64,000 nt of DNA from Acidobacteriota bacterium (GCA_013289585.1 JABCZR010000001.1:1-64000); one strand, 5' to 3'; numbered from the stretch's first letter, positions 17,579 to 26,558 are shown. Translations and numbers: made by a program. The notes: generated by a model not told the origin, from the letters alone.

Positions 17579-18514
17579 ATGTCGCGAGGAACGACAATCG
17601 CTACTACGAGTCGCGTCATTCTTCTGGCGATACTCATTCTATTTGTCGGATGCCACAAGTCCGATAAGGCTTCGTACCAAGTGTTTGCTTCACCCGACGA
17701 CGCGGGTAGCGGGCTGTTGACTGCCGCAAAGACAGGCGATCCAAACACGATACTCGCAGTGTTTGGTGCGGACTCGAAAGACGTCATTCTCTCCGGCGAT
17801 CCGGTGCAGGACAAGGATACCGCCGGCCGATTCGTGGCCGCCTACGGCGTGATGCATCGCTGGCGCAAGATGCCTGACGAATCCCAAATCCTCCTAGTTG
17901 GGGCAGACAATTTCCCCTTCCCGATCCCGCTAAAGAAAAATACCGCGGGACAGTGGTACTTCGACGCGGCCGCTGGAAGGGAAGAGATCCTGGCCCGCCG
18001 TATCGGCCGTAACGAACTGGCTATCATGGACGTTTGTATGGCGCTGGCTGACGCTCAGTCTGAGTATTACTCAGAGCGTCACGCCGACGGAAGCACCCAC
18101 CAGTTCGCTATGAAGTTCATCAGTGACACCGGCAAGCAGAACGGTTTGTACTGGGAGTCATCGGAAGGTCAGCCGAAAAGCCCGCTTGGACCACTGGCGG
18201 CATTCGCGACCAAAGAAGGATATAGCGCAAAGCCGGACTCGCATGTGCCTTTTCACGGCTATTACTTCCATATGCTGACGCGGCAAGGCAGTCACGCGCC
18301 AGGGGGCGCGAAGGACTACGTGGTCGATGGGAAGATGACCGGTGGATTCGCCTTCGTCGCCTATCCAGCTGAATACCGCAATTCGGGGGTCATGACATTC
18401 CTCATCAACCAGGATGGCGTACTGCTGCAGAAGGATTTGGGCAAGAACACAGCGGAAACAGCAGCCGCAATGAGCGAGTTCGACCCCGATACCAGTTGGA
18501 GCCGAGCACAGTAA
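17579..18514 (+). CDS. DUF2950 family lipoprotein
   Basis: 311 aa. The ATG at 17579 follows GGAGGGT. The N-terminus is a lipoprotein-type signal (VILLAILILFVGC-H) with the lipidation Cys at about residue 25. The DUF2950 body includes YQVFASPDDAGSGLLTAAKTGD, LLVGADNFPFPIPLKK, GQWYFDAAAGREEILARRIGRNEL and a C-terminal GFAFVAYPAEYRNSGVMTF. It is probably anchored in the envelope. DUF3300 and DUF2950 genes often occur as neighbours, suggesting a common, still undefined envelope role. Confidence 0.9.
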   Translation: MSRGTTIATTSRVILLAILILFVGCHKSDKASYQVFASPDDAGSGLLTAAKTGDPNTILAVFGADSKDVILSGDPVQDKDTAGRFVAAYGVMHRWRKMPDESQILLVGADNFPFPIPLKKNTAGQWYFDAAAGREEILARRIGRNELAIMDVCMALADAQSEYYSERHADGSTHQFAMKFISDTGKQNGLYWESSEGQPKSPLGPLAAFATKEGYSAKPDSHVPFHGYYFHMLTRQGSHAPGGAKDYVVDGKMTGGFAFVAYPAEYRNSGVMTFLINQDGVLLQKDLGKNTAETAAAMSEFDPDTSWSRAQ

Positions 18515-18577
18515 TAACGGGTTTCCCCCGACCGGCATATGCTCTGCGGTGTTTCAATTCATTGTGAATCTTGAATT

Positions 18578-18652
18578 TGGCTCCCCGGGCTAGATTCGAA
18601 CTAGCAACCCTTCGGTTAACAGCCGAATGCTCTACCATTGAGCTACCGGGGA
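18578..18652 (-). tRNA. tRNA-Asn (GTT)
   Basis: A 75-nt cloverleaf with CCA encoded. The acceptor arm TCCCCGG pairs with CCGGGGA, the D arm is GCTC...GAGC, the anticodon loop is CTGTTAACC with anticodon GTT, and the T arm is GCTAG-TTCGAAT-CTAGC. The discriminator is G followed by CCA (plus-strand TGG at 18578). All stems pair perfectly. Confidence 0.96.
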
Positions 18653-18690
18653 ACAGTGTAAGTGGAAACGCGCGTAGCAACGACTGAGTT

Positions 18691-18720
18691 AGTCTAGCGA
18701 ACCCCGCGCAAAGGTGTCAA
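18691..18720 (-). promoter_or_regulatory. Sigma70-type promoter of tRNA-Asn
   Basis: On the minus strand, TTGACA (18720-18715) is followed after 18 nt by TAGACT (18696-18691). Transcription would start roughly 30 nt before the mature tRNA 5' end at 18652. This is one of the best promoter matches in the window. Confidence 0.75.
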
Positions 18721-18817
18721 CGAAGCCCGCGCAACATCCCTCCCATTCTTTTTCTTCTTCGCCTTGACACGCAAGCCTTCGCGTTGTTTACTCGCCCCCG
18801 CGAGGAGGTCCCTGCGC

Positions 18818-20878
18818 ATGATTTTCAAAGCACGCATTGCGGTAGCTACGCTGGCTGCTGCTGTCTTAATTACTCTCCCTCTCCCTCTGAAAGCGCAAGA
18901 CACCGCCAATCGGCTGACGGCCATGGACGAGTTCCAGCTGCAAACCGCCACCGATCCGCAAATTTCGCCGGACGGCAAGAAAATCGTCTATGTCCGCCGC
19001 TTTGCCGACCCCATGACCGACAAGCGCTACGCAAATCTCTGGGCCATCAACACCGACGGCACGGATCATCGGCCGCTTACTACTGGCAATCGAAGCGACG
19101 TCTCGCCTCGCTGGTCCCCCGACGGCACGCGCCTTGCTTATCTCTCCGATGCCGACGGCAAGCAGCAGCTCTACATCCGCTGGATGGACACCGGCCAGAC
19201 CGCGCGCATCACCAATCTCGATCAGGCGCCCGACGCCATCGCCTGGTCGCCCGACGGAAAAATGATTTCTTTTTCCTCACTCGTTCCCGGCAAGGGTCCG
19301 CACATCGCCGATCTTCCTTCCCCTCCCTCTGGCGCGAAGTGGGCCGATCCCCCGACTGTTTATGACCGTCTGGTCTATCGCTTCAATGGCACGGGCTATC
19401 TGAAGCCCGGCTACATGCAGGTGTTTGTCGTCAACGCCGAAGGAGGCGCGCCACGCCAGGTCACCAACGGGAATTTTCCCAACGGCGGCAATGAATTCGG
19501 TCCCTCGCGCGCATCGTGGACTCCCGACGGCAAGTACTTGATCGTTTCCGTCAACCGTCACCCCGAATCCGATCACGAATACTTCGACGATGAAGTTTAC
19601 GAATTCAACGTCACCGACGGCTCCTTGCGCGCGCTCACCAATCGCAAAGGCCCGGACAATTCGCCTGCCGTCTCTCCCAACGGAAAATTCATCGCTTACA
19701 CGGGATACGACGACCGCTACCAGGGCCACCAAACCACCAAGCTCTATCTGATGAACCGCGATGGCACCGGCGCGCACTCCCTCTCCGACAAGCTCGACCG
19801 CGACGTCCAGGACCCGCAGTGGGCTTCCGACGGCAGCGGCATCTACTTCCGCTACGATGATCAAGGTGATTCGAAAATCGGCTTCTGTCCGCCCGACGGG
19901 GCCTGCAAGAAAGTCACCGATCACCTCGCTTCCACGTTGAACGCCGGCGGCAGCGGCACGTTCTCACTTTCTCGCACGGGCATGATCGCTCTCACCTACG
20001 GACGGACCGACAATCCCGGCGATATCGCCATCCTCAATAATGGCGCGATGAAAGTCCTGACCTCTCTGAATGAAGAGCTTCTTACGCAGAAGAAACCCGG
20101 CCATGTCGAGGAGATTTCGTTCGAATCCTCAAAGGACAACCGCAAGATCCAGGGCTGGATTGTGCACCCGCCCGATTTCGATCCCACAAAAAAATATCCG
20201 CTCGTTCTGGAAATTCACGGCGGCCCCTTTGCCGACTACGGCGACCGCTTTGACTTCGAAAAACAGGTGCTCGCTTCCCGCGGCTACGTTGTTCTTTATA
20301 CCAACCCGCGCGGCAGCACCAGTTACGGCGAGGAATTCTCCAACCTCATCCATCACGCCTACCCCGGCGATGATTTCTTCGATCTCAACAGCGGCGTGGA
20401 CGCCGTCATCGCCAAGGGTTACATCGACACCAAAAATCTTTTCGTCACCGGCGGAAGTGGGGGCGGCGTCCTCACTTGCTGGACCATTGAGCACACCGAA
20501 CGTTTCCGCGCCGCCGCTTCTCTCTACCCGGTCATCAACTGGTACAGCTTCGCTCTCACGTCGGATATCCCCTTCATCACCAAATACTGGTTCCCCGGCC
20601 TGCCCTGGGACAATACCGACAATTACATGCAGCGTTCGCTCACCAATCTCGTTGCCAAGGTGAAAACGCCCACGATGGTCATGACCGGCGAAGTCGACTA
20701 TCGCACTCCCATCTCCGAGGCCGAACAGTTCTACGAAGCGCTGAAACTCTTGAATGTCGATACCGTGCTGGTGCGCGTTCCAGAAGAACCGCACGGCATC
20801 GGCCGCCGCCCCAGCCACCACATCGCCAAAATGCTCTACATCGCCGGCTGGTTCGAACAGCACAAATCCAAGCCCTAG
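18818..20878 (+). CDS. S9 family prolyl-oligopeptidase-like serine peptidase with TolB-type propeller
   Basis: About 686 aa. The ATG at 18818 has GAGGAGGT upstream and gives a signal peptide (ending LPLKAQ). Residues about 30-410 form a WD40/TolB-like propeller with repeated SPDG motifs (ISPDGKKIVYV, RWSPDGTRLAYLSD, WTPDGKYLI). The C-terminal alpha/beta hydrolase has the nucleophile in VTGGSGGGVL, the acid in GEVDYRTP and the His in EEPHGIGR. It is probably a periplasmic or extracellular dipeptidyl- or oligo-peptidase. An unusual feature is the GGSGGG nucleophile elbow, seen in this subfamily. It ends 21 nt before the convergent LysR gene. Confidence 0.9.
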   Translation: MIFKARIAVATLAAAVLITLPLPLKAQDTANRLTAMDEFQLQTATDPQISPDGKKIVYVRRFADPMTDKRYANLWAINTDGTDHRPLTTGNRSDVSPRWSPDGTRLAYLSDADGKQQLYIRWMDTGQTARITNLDQAPDAIAWSPDGKMISFSSLVPGKGPHIADLPSPPSGAKWADPPTVYDRLVYRFNGTGYLKPGYMQVFVVNAEGGAPRQVTNGNFPNGGNEFGPSRASWTPDGKYLIVSVNRHPESDHEYFDDEVYEFNVTDGSLRALTNRKGPDNSPAVSPNGKFIAYTGYDDRYQGHQTTKLYLMNRDGTGAHSLSDKLDRDVQDPQWASDGSGIYFRYDDQGDSKIGFCPPDGACKKVTDHLASTLNAGGSGTFSLSRTGMIALTYGRTDNPGDIAILNNGAMKVLTSLNEELLTQKKPGHVEEISFESSKDNRKIQGWIVHPPDFDPTKKYPLVLEIHGGPFADYGDRFDFEKQVLASRGYVVLYTNPRGSTSYGEEFSNLIHHAYPGDDFFDLNSGVDAVIAKGYIDTKNLFVTGGSGGGVLTCWTIEHTERFRAAASLYPVINWYSFALTSDIPFITKYWFPGLPWDNTDNYMQRSLTNLVAKVKTPTMVMTGEVDYRTPISEAEQFYEALKLLNVDTVLVRVPEEPHGIGRRPSHHIAKMLYIAGWFEQHKSKP

Positions 20879-20899
20879 GCCGTCGTTTGCGCTGTGCCC

Positions 20900-21808
20900 C
20901 TAACTGGGTCGCGGGTTGAACTGGGAACAGAGCGCAAAAGTTTTCTCCAAGTGCTCGATGAAAATGCGAACTTTGGTGGACAGCCGGCGGCTGGCAGGCC
21001 GTATGGCAAGGATTGGCACGGTTCGCTCAAAGGCAGTCAGAAGACGGATGACAGTGCCTTCTCTGAGTTCTGCGGCGAAAAGCCATGCTGGCGCCTGGGC
21101 AATCCCCAGATGTTCAAGGACACCCATCCGCATCTGTTCAATGTCGCTGGTTCGAAAGACTCCTGTGGGGATAACACGCGTCGCGTTCTGTCCAGAGCCA
21201 AAACTCCACGGCTGTACGGAGCCCCGCTCGATAAAGACGACCGATCGAAAATGTTGGATTTCTTCCGGGGATTCCGGTGCACCAAAGCGTGTGAGGTATT
21301 GAGGAGTGGCGACGAGAATGGTCATCGTCTGCGCGAATCTTCGCGCAACGAGAGTCGAGTCTGGTAGATCACCTGAGTGGATCGCTAAATCAAAGCCGTC
21401 TTCGATGATCGTTGTCGGGCTCTCCGATGCCGCCATCTCAACTGCCATATCGGGGTAAGCAGCAAAAAAAGCAGGCAGCTTTGACACCATGTGGAGGCGG
21501 GCAAACGTGGGAGCAACGGTCACACGAATGAGGCCTTTCGGAGCAGTTTGACCTCGACCGATTCGTGAAGTCGCGTTTTCAAAGTCGTCGAGAATGCGCA
21601 AAGAAGACTCGTAAAATTCGCGGCCTGCCTCAGTCAGTGCGATAGAACGAGAGGTGCGGTGAATGAGTTCGGTGCCGAGTTCATCTTCAAGGCCGGAGAT
21701 CTGTTTGCTCACAGCAGGTTGACCAATTCCACGTTCCTTCGCGACAGCCGAGAAGCTCCCTTTTTCAATTACTCGGACGAACATCTGCATTGCATCGAAT
21801 TTGTCCAC
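20900..21808 (-). CDS. LysR-family transcription regulator
   Basis: About 302 aa. The winged helix-turn-helix covers residues 1-65 (AMQMFVRVIEKGSFSAVAKE, GQPAVSKQISGLEDELG). The effector-binding PBP2 domain follows (APKGLIRVTVAPTFARLH, EDGFDLAIHSGDL). The GTG at 21808 is chosen because GGAGG lies 5 nt before it and the product then begins (M)DKFDAMQMFVRV, as is usual in the family. An ATG four codons upstream is the alternative. It is divergent from an SDR gene, and two ATTCC-N5-GGAAT palindromes lie between them. Regulation of the SDR/GlcG genes is inferred; the ligand is unknown. Confidence 0.92.
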   Translation of the reverse strand: MDKFDAMQMFVRVIEKGSFSAVAKERGIGQPAVSKQISGLEDELGTELIHRTSRSIALTEAGREFYESSLRILDDFENATSRIGRGQTAPKGLIRVTVAPTFARLHMVSKLPAFFAAYPDMAVEMAASESPTTIIEDGFDLAIHSGDLPDSTLVARRFAQTMTILVATPQYLTRFGAPESPEEIQHFRSVVFIERGSVQPWSFGSGQNATRVIPTGVFRTSDIEQMRMGVLEHLGIAQAPAWLFAAELREGTVIRLLTAFERTVPILAIRPASRRLSTKVRIFIEHLEKTFALCSQFNPRPS

Positions 21809-21820
21809 AGCAGCCTCCAT

Positions 21821-21835
21821 ATTCCTCTATGGAAT
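21821..21835. promoter_or_regulatory. Palindrome ATTCC-N5-GGAAT, copy 1 (LysR operator candidate)
   Basis: The inverted repeat ATTCC-TCTAT-GGAAT lies directly upstream of the LysR gene. A copy with identical arms is 44 bp away. The location is suitable for LysR autorepression. Confidence 0.5.
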
Positions 21836-21864
21836 GGATTCTAAGCGAGATCTCTGCGTTACGC

Positions 21865-21879
21865 ATTCCTATTGGGAAT
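21865..21879. promoter_or_regulatory. Palindrome ATTCC-N5-GGAAT, copy 2 (LysR operator candidate)
   Basis: The inverted repeat ATTCC-TATTG-GGAAT, followed by a further GCATTCC half-site near 21885. The spacing from copy 1 (44 bp, about four turns) fits a LysR tetramer contacting both. Confidence 0.5.
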
Positions 21880-22016
21880 AGCTGGCATTCCCCAGGGTGC
21901 TAAATCTGCTCGCAGTAATCACACATCAGATAGGAGGTCTAAGGACTGCGAGCGGGATAACAGTCAGTTGAATCATTCGAGCAGTGAATCGCTCACAGAA
22001 AATTATAGGAGGTTAC

Positions 22017-22757
22017 ATGTCTAAGTTAACCGAAAAAGTGGCACTAGTTACCGGCGGCTCGCGGGGCATTGGCGCAGCGATCGCGAAACGTCTGGCCGCG
22101 GACGGAGCGAGCGTAGCCATCACGTACGCGAAGGACGCCAGCGCGGCTTCAGCCGTGGTCAAAGCGATTGAACGCGATGGTGGAAAGGCTATAGCAATTC
22201 AGGCGGACGCCACTAATGCCGGTGCCGTCGAAGCCGCGGTCGAAAAGGCGTTTGCAACCTTCGGCCGACTGGATGTGCTGGTGAACAACGCGGGCACGGC
22301 CATTCCGAAACCGTTCGAGGAGGCGACGCTGGAAGAGATGGATCGCGTGATTGCCATCAATGTCCGTGGTGTATTCGTCGCGACGCAGGCCGCGCTGAAG
22401 CACATGAAGAGCGGCGGTCGCGTCATCATGATCGGTTCGGCCGTGGGTGAGCGTGTCGCGGCGCCCGGGCTTGTGCCATACGCGGGCACAAAGGGAGCCG
22501 TCAAGATGTTCACTCAGGCGCTGGCCCGAGAGATCGGGAGCCGGGGCATCACGGTCAACAACGTGCAGCCTGGTCCGATCGACACGGAATTGAATCCCGC
22601 CGCAGGCGAATGGGCGGTGCCACAGAAGGCCGCCACAGCACTCGACCGTTACGGGAACGTCGATGAAATCGCGGCGATGGTGGCCTTCGTCGCCGGTCCG
22701 GAGTCCTCGTACATTACCGGGGCAAATCTTACCGTGGATGGCGGAATGAACGCCTAA
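22017..22757 (+). CDS. Short-chain dehydrogenase/reductase (SDR)
   Basis: NAD(P)-dependent oxidoreductase of about 246 aa, of the FabG-like classical type. The cofactor motif TGGSRGIG lies near residue 12, with NNAG at about 85, the catalytic Ser in MIGSAVGERV, Tyr and Lys in PYAGTKGAVK, and the QPGPIDTE segment. The start ATG has AGGAGG 5 nt upstream. It is divergent from the LysR gene and is followed by the GlcG-like gene about 75 nt downstream on the same strand. The substrate is unknown; SDRs in this context are often annotated as 3-oxoacyl-ACP reductases without proof. Confidence 0.92.
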   Translation: MSKLTEKVALVTGGSRGIGAAIAKRLAADGASVAITYAKDASAASAVVKAIERDGGKAIAIQADATNAGAVEAAVEKAFATFGRLDVLVNNAGTAIPKPFEEATLEEMDRVIAINVRGVFVATQAALKHMKSGGRVIMIGSAVGERVAAPGLVPYAGTKGAVKMFTQALAREIGSRGITVNNVQPGPIDTELNPAAGEWAVPQKAATALDRYGNVDEIAAMVAFVAGPESSYITGANLTVDGGMNA

Positions 22758-22833
22758 AGGCGCTTGAACGCAAGTTGGATCGACCAGAGGGATGATCAAC
22801 ACGCAATAGATATCAAATGGAGAAAGGTATCTA

Positions 22834-23271
22834 ATGTCAAATATAGTGAAGAAACATACCATCTCTTCTGAGCTAGCACAGAAAATGGTGAATGCAGCGG
22901 TGGCGAAAGCCAGAGAACTTGGCGTTACTGAGAACGTAGCGATTCTCGATGACGGCGGCAATCTCAAGGCCTTTAGCCGGATGGATGGGACGCCAATTCC
23001 GACGATTGAGATGGCGCAGAATAAGGCGTATACAGCTCTCTTCGGCGTCTCCACGCAGGACTTTTTCAACTTTATCCAAGGCGACCCGTCGCTTTTGGCC
23101 GGCGTCCCCACGCTGGCGCGTATGGCCGCGTGGGGTGGAGGGTTTCCCATCGAGGTGGATGGCGAAATTGTCGGTGCGGTCGGCGTGAGCGGAGCGCCCA
23201 CGGTGCAGAACGATGTCGATTGCGCGAGAGCGGCCCTAGCGGTCGTATCCGATGAGGTGCAAGTGGCGTGA
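22834..23271 (+). CDS. GlcG/HbpS-like (DUF336) heme-binding-family protein
   Basis: 145 aa. The DUF336 fold is recognised from KMVNAAVAKARELGVTENVAILDDGGNLKAFSRMDG, the helix AQNKAYTALFGVST, and the C-terminal VGAVGVSGAPTVQNDVDCARAAL. HbpS members bind heme; GlcG members accompany glycolate oxidation genes but lack a clear assigned role. The ATG at 22834 is preceded by GGAGAAAGG. It is likely co-transcribed with the SDR gene and under LysR control. No signal peptide is seen, so it should be cytoplasmic. Confidence 0.88.
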   Translation: MSNIVKKHTISSELAQKMVNAAVAKARELGVTENVAILDDGGNLKAFSRMDGTPIPTIEMAQNKAYTALFGVSTQDFFNFIQGDPSLLAGVPTLARMAAWGGGFPIEVDGEIVGAVGVSGAPTVQNDVDCARAALAVVSDEVQVA

Positions 23272-23523
23272 ATCACGGATGTATTTCCTTCAACGTTGAT
23301 CAATCCCCTCAAGTTGCAAAACAGGCCAGCGCGCATCTAAGTGATGCAGTTTGCTGCGGAACGTATTTTCACCGTTGCCCAAAGTGGTGCTAATAATACC
23401 CGGAAGGGCCCGCCGGGGTAGTTAGTCCCCGCCGCGAGGATTCGCTTGGCGGTTCCGCTGAACCGTCATCCACGCTGAAAATCAACTGTACAGGACCAAG
23501 CCGATCAGAGGAGGCTGAACCGC

Positions 23524-24120
23524 ATGAGAACGGACATTGTAGCTGGAGCAGTATTTCCCGATTATGAGCTGACCGACCACAGGGGCAAACGTCGCAAACT
23601 TTCCGATCTACAGGGGCCAGATCCCATGATCCTTGTGCTTAGCCGGGGAGGATTCTGCCCGAAGGATCGGCGTCAGGCCGAAGGTCTGGTCCAACTTCAC
23701 CACGAGATGGAAGTCGGTTACTCCCGGCTAGTCACCATCAGCACCGACAACATGCTTCTGACGAATGAGTACCGCGACGGCGTCGGCGCTCATTGGACCT
23801 TTTTATCCGATCCCGGACGAAAGGTTCAGAAGGACCTCGACATCGCCGAGTACACGGACCCCGAGCACAATCCCATGATCCCGCATGTCATCGTCCTCGA
23901 ACCTGGTCTCGTTATATTCAAGGTCTACAACGGCTACTGGTTTTTTGGCCGGCCGACCATCGAAGAGCTTCGGCAAGACTTGCGTGCTGTGTTGAAGAAA
24001 TGCCGTCCGGACTGGGACATTACTAGGCCCGAACTGAAAGCCGCTTGGGAACGCGGTGAACATGACGGCTTTTATCCCTATGGCAAAACCTACGGGCAGG
24101 TATTTCGGGAGCAAGAGTAA
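23524..24120 (+). CDS. Peroxiredoxin-like (AhpC/TSA, redoxin) protein
   Basis: 198 aa with a thioredoxin fold: the N-terminal FPDYELTDHRGKRRKLSDLQG, the strand MILVLSRGGFCPKDRRQ carrying the likely peroxidatic Cys, then YSRLVTISTDN and HWTFLSDPGRKVQKDL. The usual Pxx(T/S)xxC context is changed to RGGFCPKD, so it is an atypical member. An extra C-terminal tail (KPAWERGEHDGFYPYGKT-like region, about 40 residues) follows the fold. The start has GAGGAGGCTGAACCGC upstream. It probably reduces peroxides or acts as a thiol oxidoreductase; this is inferred from the fold only. Confidence 0.8.
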   Translation: MRTDIVAGAVFPDYELTDHRGKRRKLSDLQGPDPMILVLSRGGFCPKDRRQAEGLVQLHHEMEVGYSRLVTISTDNMLLTNEYRDGVGAHWTFLSDPGRKVQKDLDIAEYTDPEHNPMIPHVIVLEPGLVIFKVYNGYWFFGRPTIEELRQDLRAVLKKCRPDWDITRPELKAAWERGEHDGFYPYGKTYGQVFREQE

Positions 24121-24421
24121 CGGCGATAGGGCCCCGCTTGCTCTCCGCAGAGTCGTTTTTGGTCTCGTGAGCCTAACAGAATACTGAAAAACGCAATATG
24201 CATTCCGGAGCAGGATATGGATGGCAACGCAGCTGATTGAATTCAGGCTGATTAGTACAGACAAACGCGCTTGTCGCCTCTTATTCCCGATGTCGGCAAT
24301 CCGGAAGTGATCGCCGGAACGGTGCCCAGCCCTCGCATTTATCTTGCGTTTAGGTTCATCGCCGTATAGATAGTTGGGCTCATTCTGGTTCGCAGGCTAT
24401 TTAGCCAAAGAGAGAAAAATC
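24121..24421. other. Intergenic region, no feature seen
   Basis: About 300 bp between the peroxiredoxin-like and YncE-like genes. No coding signal, strong promoter match, repeat or terminator-like hairpin was recognised. Confidence 0.4.
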
Positions 24422-25483
24422 ATGCGCAAGAGTATTACTCTTCTTACGATCCTCGCTTCACTTTCCATCGCGGCAGTTTTTTGTGCCGCATCCTTCTCAC
24501 ATGCGGCAACACCCGCTCCCGCCGGCTCCGGCTATCACGTGATCAAGACGGTCGCCGTTGGTGGCGAGGGAGGTTGGGACTACGTCTATGTGGACAGTGA
24601 CGCTCGCCGCGTTTACGTCTCGCGCGGCACGCACACTATGGTCATCGATGCGGACACCTACGCCGTCGTCGGTGACATTCCCGACACGCAAGGTGTTCAC
24701 GGCGTCGCCATCGCTTCCGACCTCGGTCGCGGCTTCACCAGCAACGGCGGTTCGAATGATGTCACCATCTTCGACCTAAAAACCTTAAAGGCCATCGGCA
24801 ATGTCAAGACCGACGTCAACCCCGACGCCATCCTCTACGAGCCCGTGACCAAGCGTGTTTTTACCTTCAATGGTGGCAGAAAAAACGTCGCCGGCGGCAA
24901 GAATGCCACTGCGATTAACGCCGCCGACGGCGCCGTGCTCGGCAACATTGACTTGCGCGGCAAGCCCGAATTCGCCGCCGCCGATGGCAAAGGCTCCGTC
25001 TACGTAAACAATGAAGATAGCTCCGAGCTTCATCATATCGATGCGGCAACTCTCAAGGAGCTCCACCACTGGCCGCTCGCGCCCTGCAAGGCTCCGTCTG
25101 GTCTTGCTATGGACGTCAAGAATCGCCGCACTTTTTCCGTCTGTGACGAAAAAGTGATGGCCGTGATGAACGTCGATACCGGCAAAGTCGTCGCCACCCC
25201 GACCATCTGCGAGGGCCCGGATGCCAGCGCTTTCGATCCCTCGACCGGTTATGTTTTTGCTTCCTGCGGCGACGGCAACCTCACCGTTATCCATGAAGAT
25301 TCTCCGGACAAATATACGGTCGTCGAGAATGTCCCCACGAAGAAGTCGGCTCGCACCATGGGCCTCGACCTGAAAACTCACAACATCTTTCTTCCCGCCG
25401 CGGATTTCGATGCACCGGCCGCGGGCGAACGCCGCGGAAAAATGAAGCCCGGTTCGTTCGTGCTGGTTGTAGTCGGCAAGTAA
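24422..25483 (+). CDS. YncE-like beta-propeller secreted protein
   Basis: About 353 aa. The ATG at 24422 gives a signal peptide (residues 1-28, ending SHAA). The body has repeated 40-residue blades typical of YVTN/YncE propellers: WDYVYVDSDARRVYVSRG, GVHGVAIASDLGRGFTSNGG, DVTIFDLKTLKAIGNV, PSGLAMDVKNRRTFSVC, GYVFASCGDGNLTVIHED. It should be periplasmic. Members have been linked to DNA binding or unknown envelope roles; no enzymatic motif is visible. It is followed by a strong hairpin that ends the convergent gene. Confidence 0.85.
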   Translation: MRKSITLLTILASLSIAAVFCAASFSHAATPAPAGSGYHVIKTVAVGGEGGWDYVYVDSDARRVYVSRGTHTMVIDADTYAVVGDIPDTQGVHGVAIASDLGRGFTSNGGSNDVTIFDLKTLKAIGNVKTDVNPDAILYEPVTKRVFTFNGGRKNVAGGKNATAINAADGAVLGNIDLRGKPEFAAADGKGSVYVNNEDSSELHHIDAATLKELHHWPLAPCKAPSGLAMDVKNRRTFSVCDEKVMAVMNVDTGKVVATPTICEGPDASAFDPSTGYVFASCGDGNLTVIHEDSPDKYTVVENVPTKKSARTMGLDLKTHNIFLPAADFDAPAAGERRGKMKPGSFVLVVVGK

Positions 25484-25527
25484 TTCGAATCCGATCGCGC
25501 GGCGCGAATCTGCGGGCTCCAAAAACA

Positions 25528-25563
25528 GAAGCGTCCCGGTGAGGAGGGTCACCGGGACGCTTC
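25528..25563 (-). terminator. Rho-independent terminator (minus strand)
   Basis: A perfect 15-bp stem (GAAGCGTCCCGGTGA and its complement) with a 6-nt GGAGGG loop. On the minus strand it is followed by TGTTTTTGG. It ends the minus-strand gene at 25601-26167 and may also act on the converging YncE-like transcript. Confidence 0.8.
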
Positions 25564-25600
25564 ATGTTTGGGGGTTGAGGGAACTTTTTATTGCACTTTC

Positions 25601-26167
25601 TTAGTGCACGACGCCGACGTTGTGCGCTCCAGCCGCGAACGAGAAGCTGGCGCCCGCCAGTTGCGGGATCCACCACGCCTTTCGAATGTAGCGGTTCTGG
25701 CTGACCATCATCTTCTTGCCGATAAAATCCATGACCGTGGGGCTAATCTGGGTCACTGCGTAAATCGCGTTCGAACCGGCGAAAGGACGCAGGAACGGGT
25801 TGGATTCCGTTCCATATCCGCCGGAAACCGCGCGGTGCGTGGACCAGGCGTCGAACGCTGCTCCGCTGTGTCCCGCGATCAGAAGCCCATACCAGATCTT
25901 TCTCTGCCTGGGCGTCTCCTGGAGCCGGGTAAACGCCGGCTTCACCGGCTGGAAGGGCTGCCCCGCTGGGTTCGGGGTGGCCGCTTCGGCGTCGCTCTTC
26001 ACTTTCGGCGTCGGCATGGCAGGCAAACCAGCGGACGCGGAAGCATCGTTTGTCTTGGAATCTGCCGTTTTTGTTTCGGAAGCCGCTGCCGGGAAGTCAG
26101 AACCAAGCTTTGCCGCATCATCCATCTGCGGGATGGAACAAACCAAAAGAAGTGCTGCGAGGACCAT
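25601..26167 (-). CDS. Hypothetical membrane-associated protein
   Basis: 188 aa, no family recognised. A hydrophobic N-terminus (MVLAALLLVCSIP) could be a signal or lipoprotein-like leader. Residues about 20-75 are Ala/Ser/Thr/Pro-rich and probably disordered. The C-terminal half has KIWYGLLIAGHSGAAFDAWSTHR, NPFLRPFAGSNAIYAVTQISP and a last amphipathic segment (WWIPQLAGASFSFAAGAHN), suggesting two or three membrane passes. The pattern of a His/Asp-bearing first helix followed by ESNPFLRPF resembles small acidobacterial membrane proteins of unknown role. ATG with AGGTGG upstream; own terminator downstream. Confidence 0.65.
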   Translation of the reverse strand: MVLAALLLVCSIPQMDDAAKLGSDFPAAASETKTADSKTNDASASAGLPAMPTPKVKSDAEAATPNPAGQPFQPVKPAFTRLQETPRQRKIWYGLLIAGHSGAAFDAWSTHRAVSGGYGTESNPFLRPFAGSNAIYAVTQISPTVMDFIGKKMMVSQNRYIRKAWWIPQLAGASFSFAAGAHNVGVVH

Positions 26168-26558
26168 TTTGCCACCTCAGTATTGCCAGGGGGTATTGCA
26201 AGTCCATCCCCACTCGCAATATCTGCAAATTACTGTACAAAGGGGCAGGTTGCACTGGCCCGTTGGTCACATTCTGGTTGGTACGACCTTCTGGCACCTC
26301 CGTTTACCGCTTTTAAAACGGCAGTACTAGGCCATAAATGTGAAAACATTTTTACATTCCTGGCCCTGTACTACCGTCCAGCTCATTCTCCGACTGGTGA
26401 AAATTGGCTCCTTGGGAAACCATCGGCTGCACTTTTCGCTTGGCGCATTGATGTTTTCGGTGCGCGATTTCGCTTCGATCTCCGCCTCGCACCGGGAATG
26501 ACTCTGCTATAATCCCGGCAGTTGGCGCCCCGACCCGGTTGTGGCGTCAGCTCCAACG
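26168..26558. other. Intergenic region, no feature seen
   Basis: Roughly 390 bp between divergent genes, with several short A/T-rich patches that may include promoters. No gene, clear promoter consensus or repeat was identified. Confidence 0.4.

Noticed and set aside
18578-18652. tRNA-Asn as an integration site for a mobile element
   Set aside because: No integrase gene and no repeat of the tRNA 3' end were noticed in the flanking sequence.
22149-23336. 395-codon open frame on the minus strand opposite the SDR and GlcG genes
   Set aside because: It is antisense to two well-supported genes, has no recognisable motif and is explained by high-GC third-position bias.
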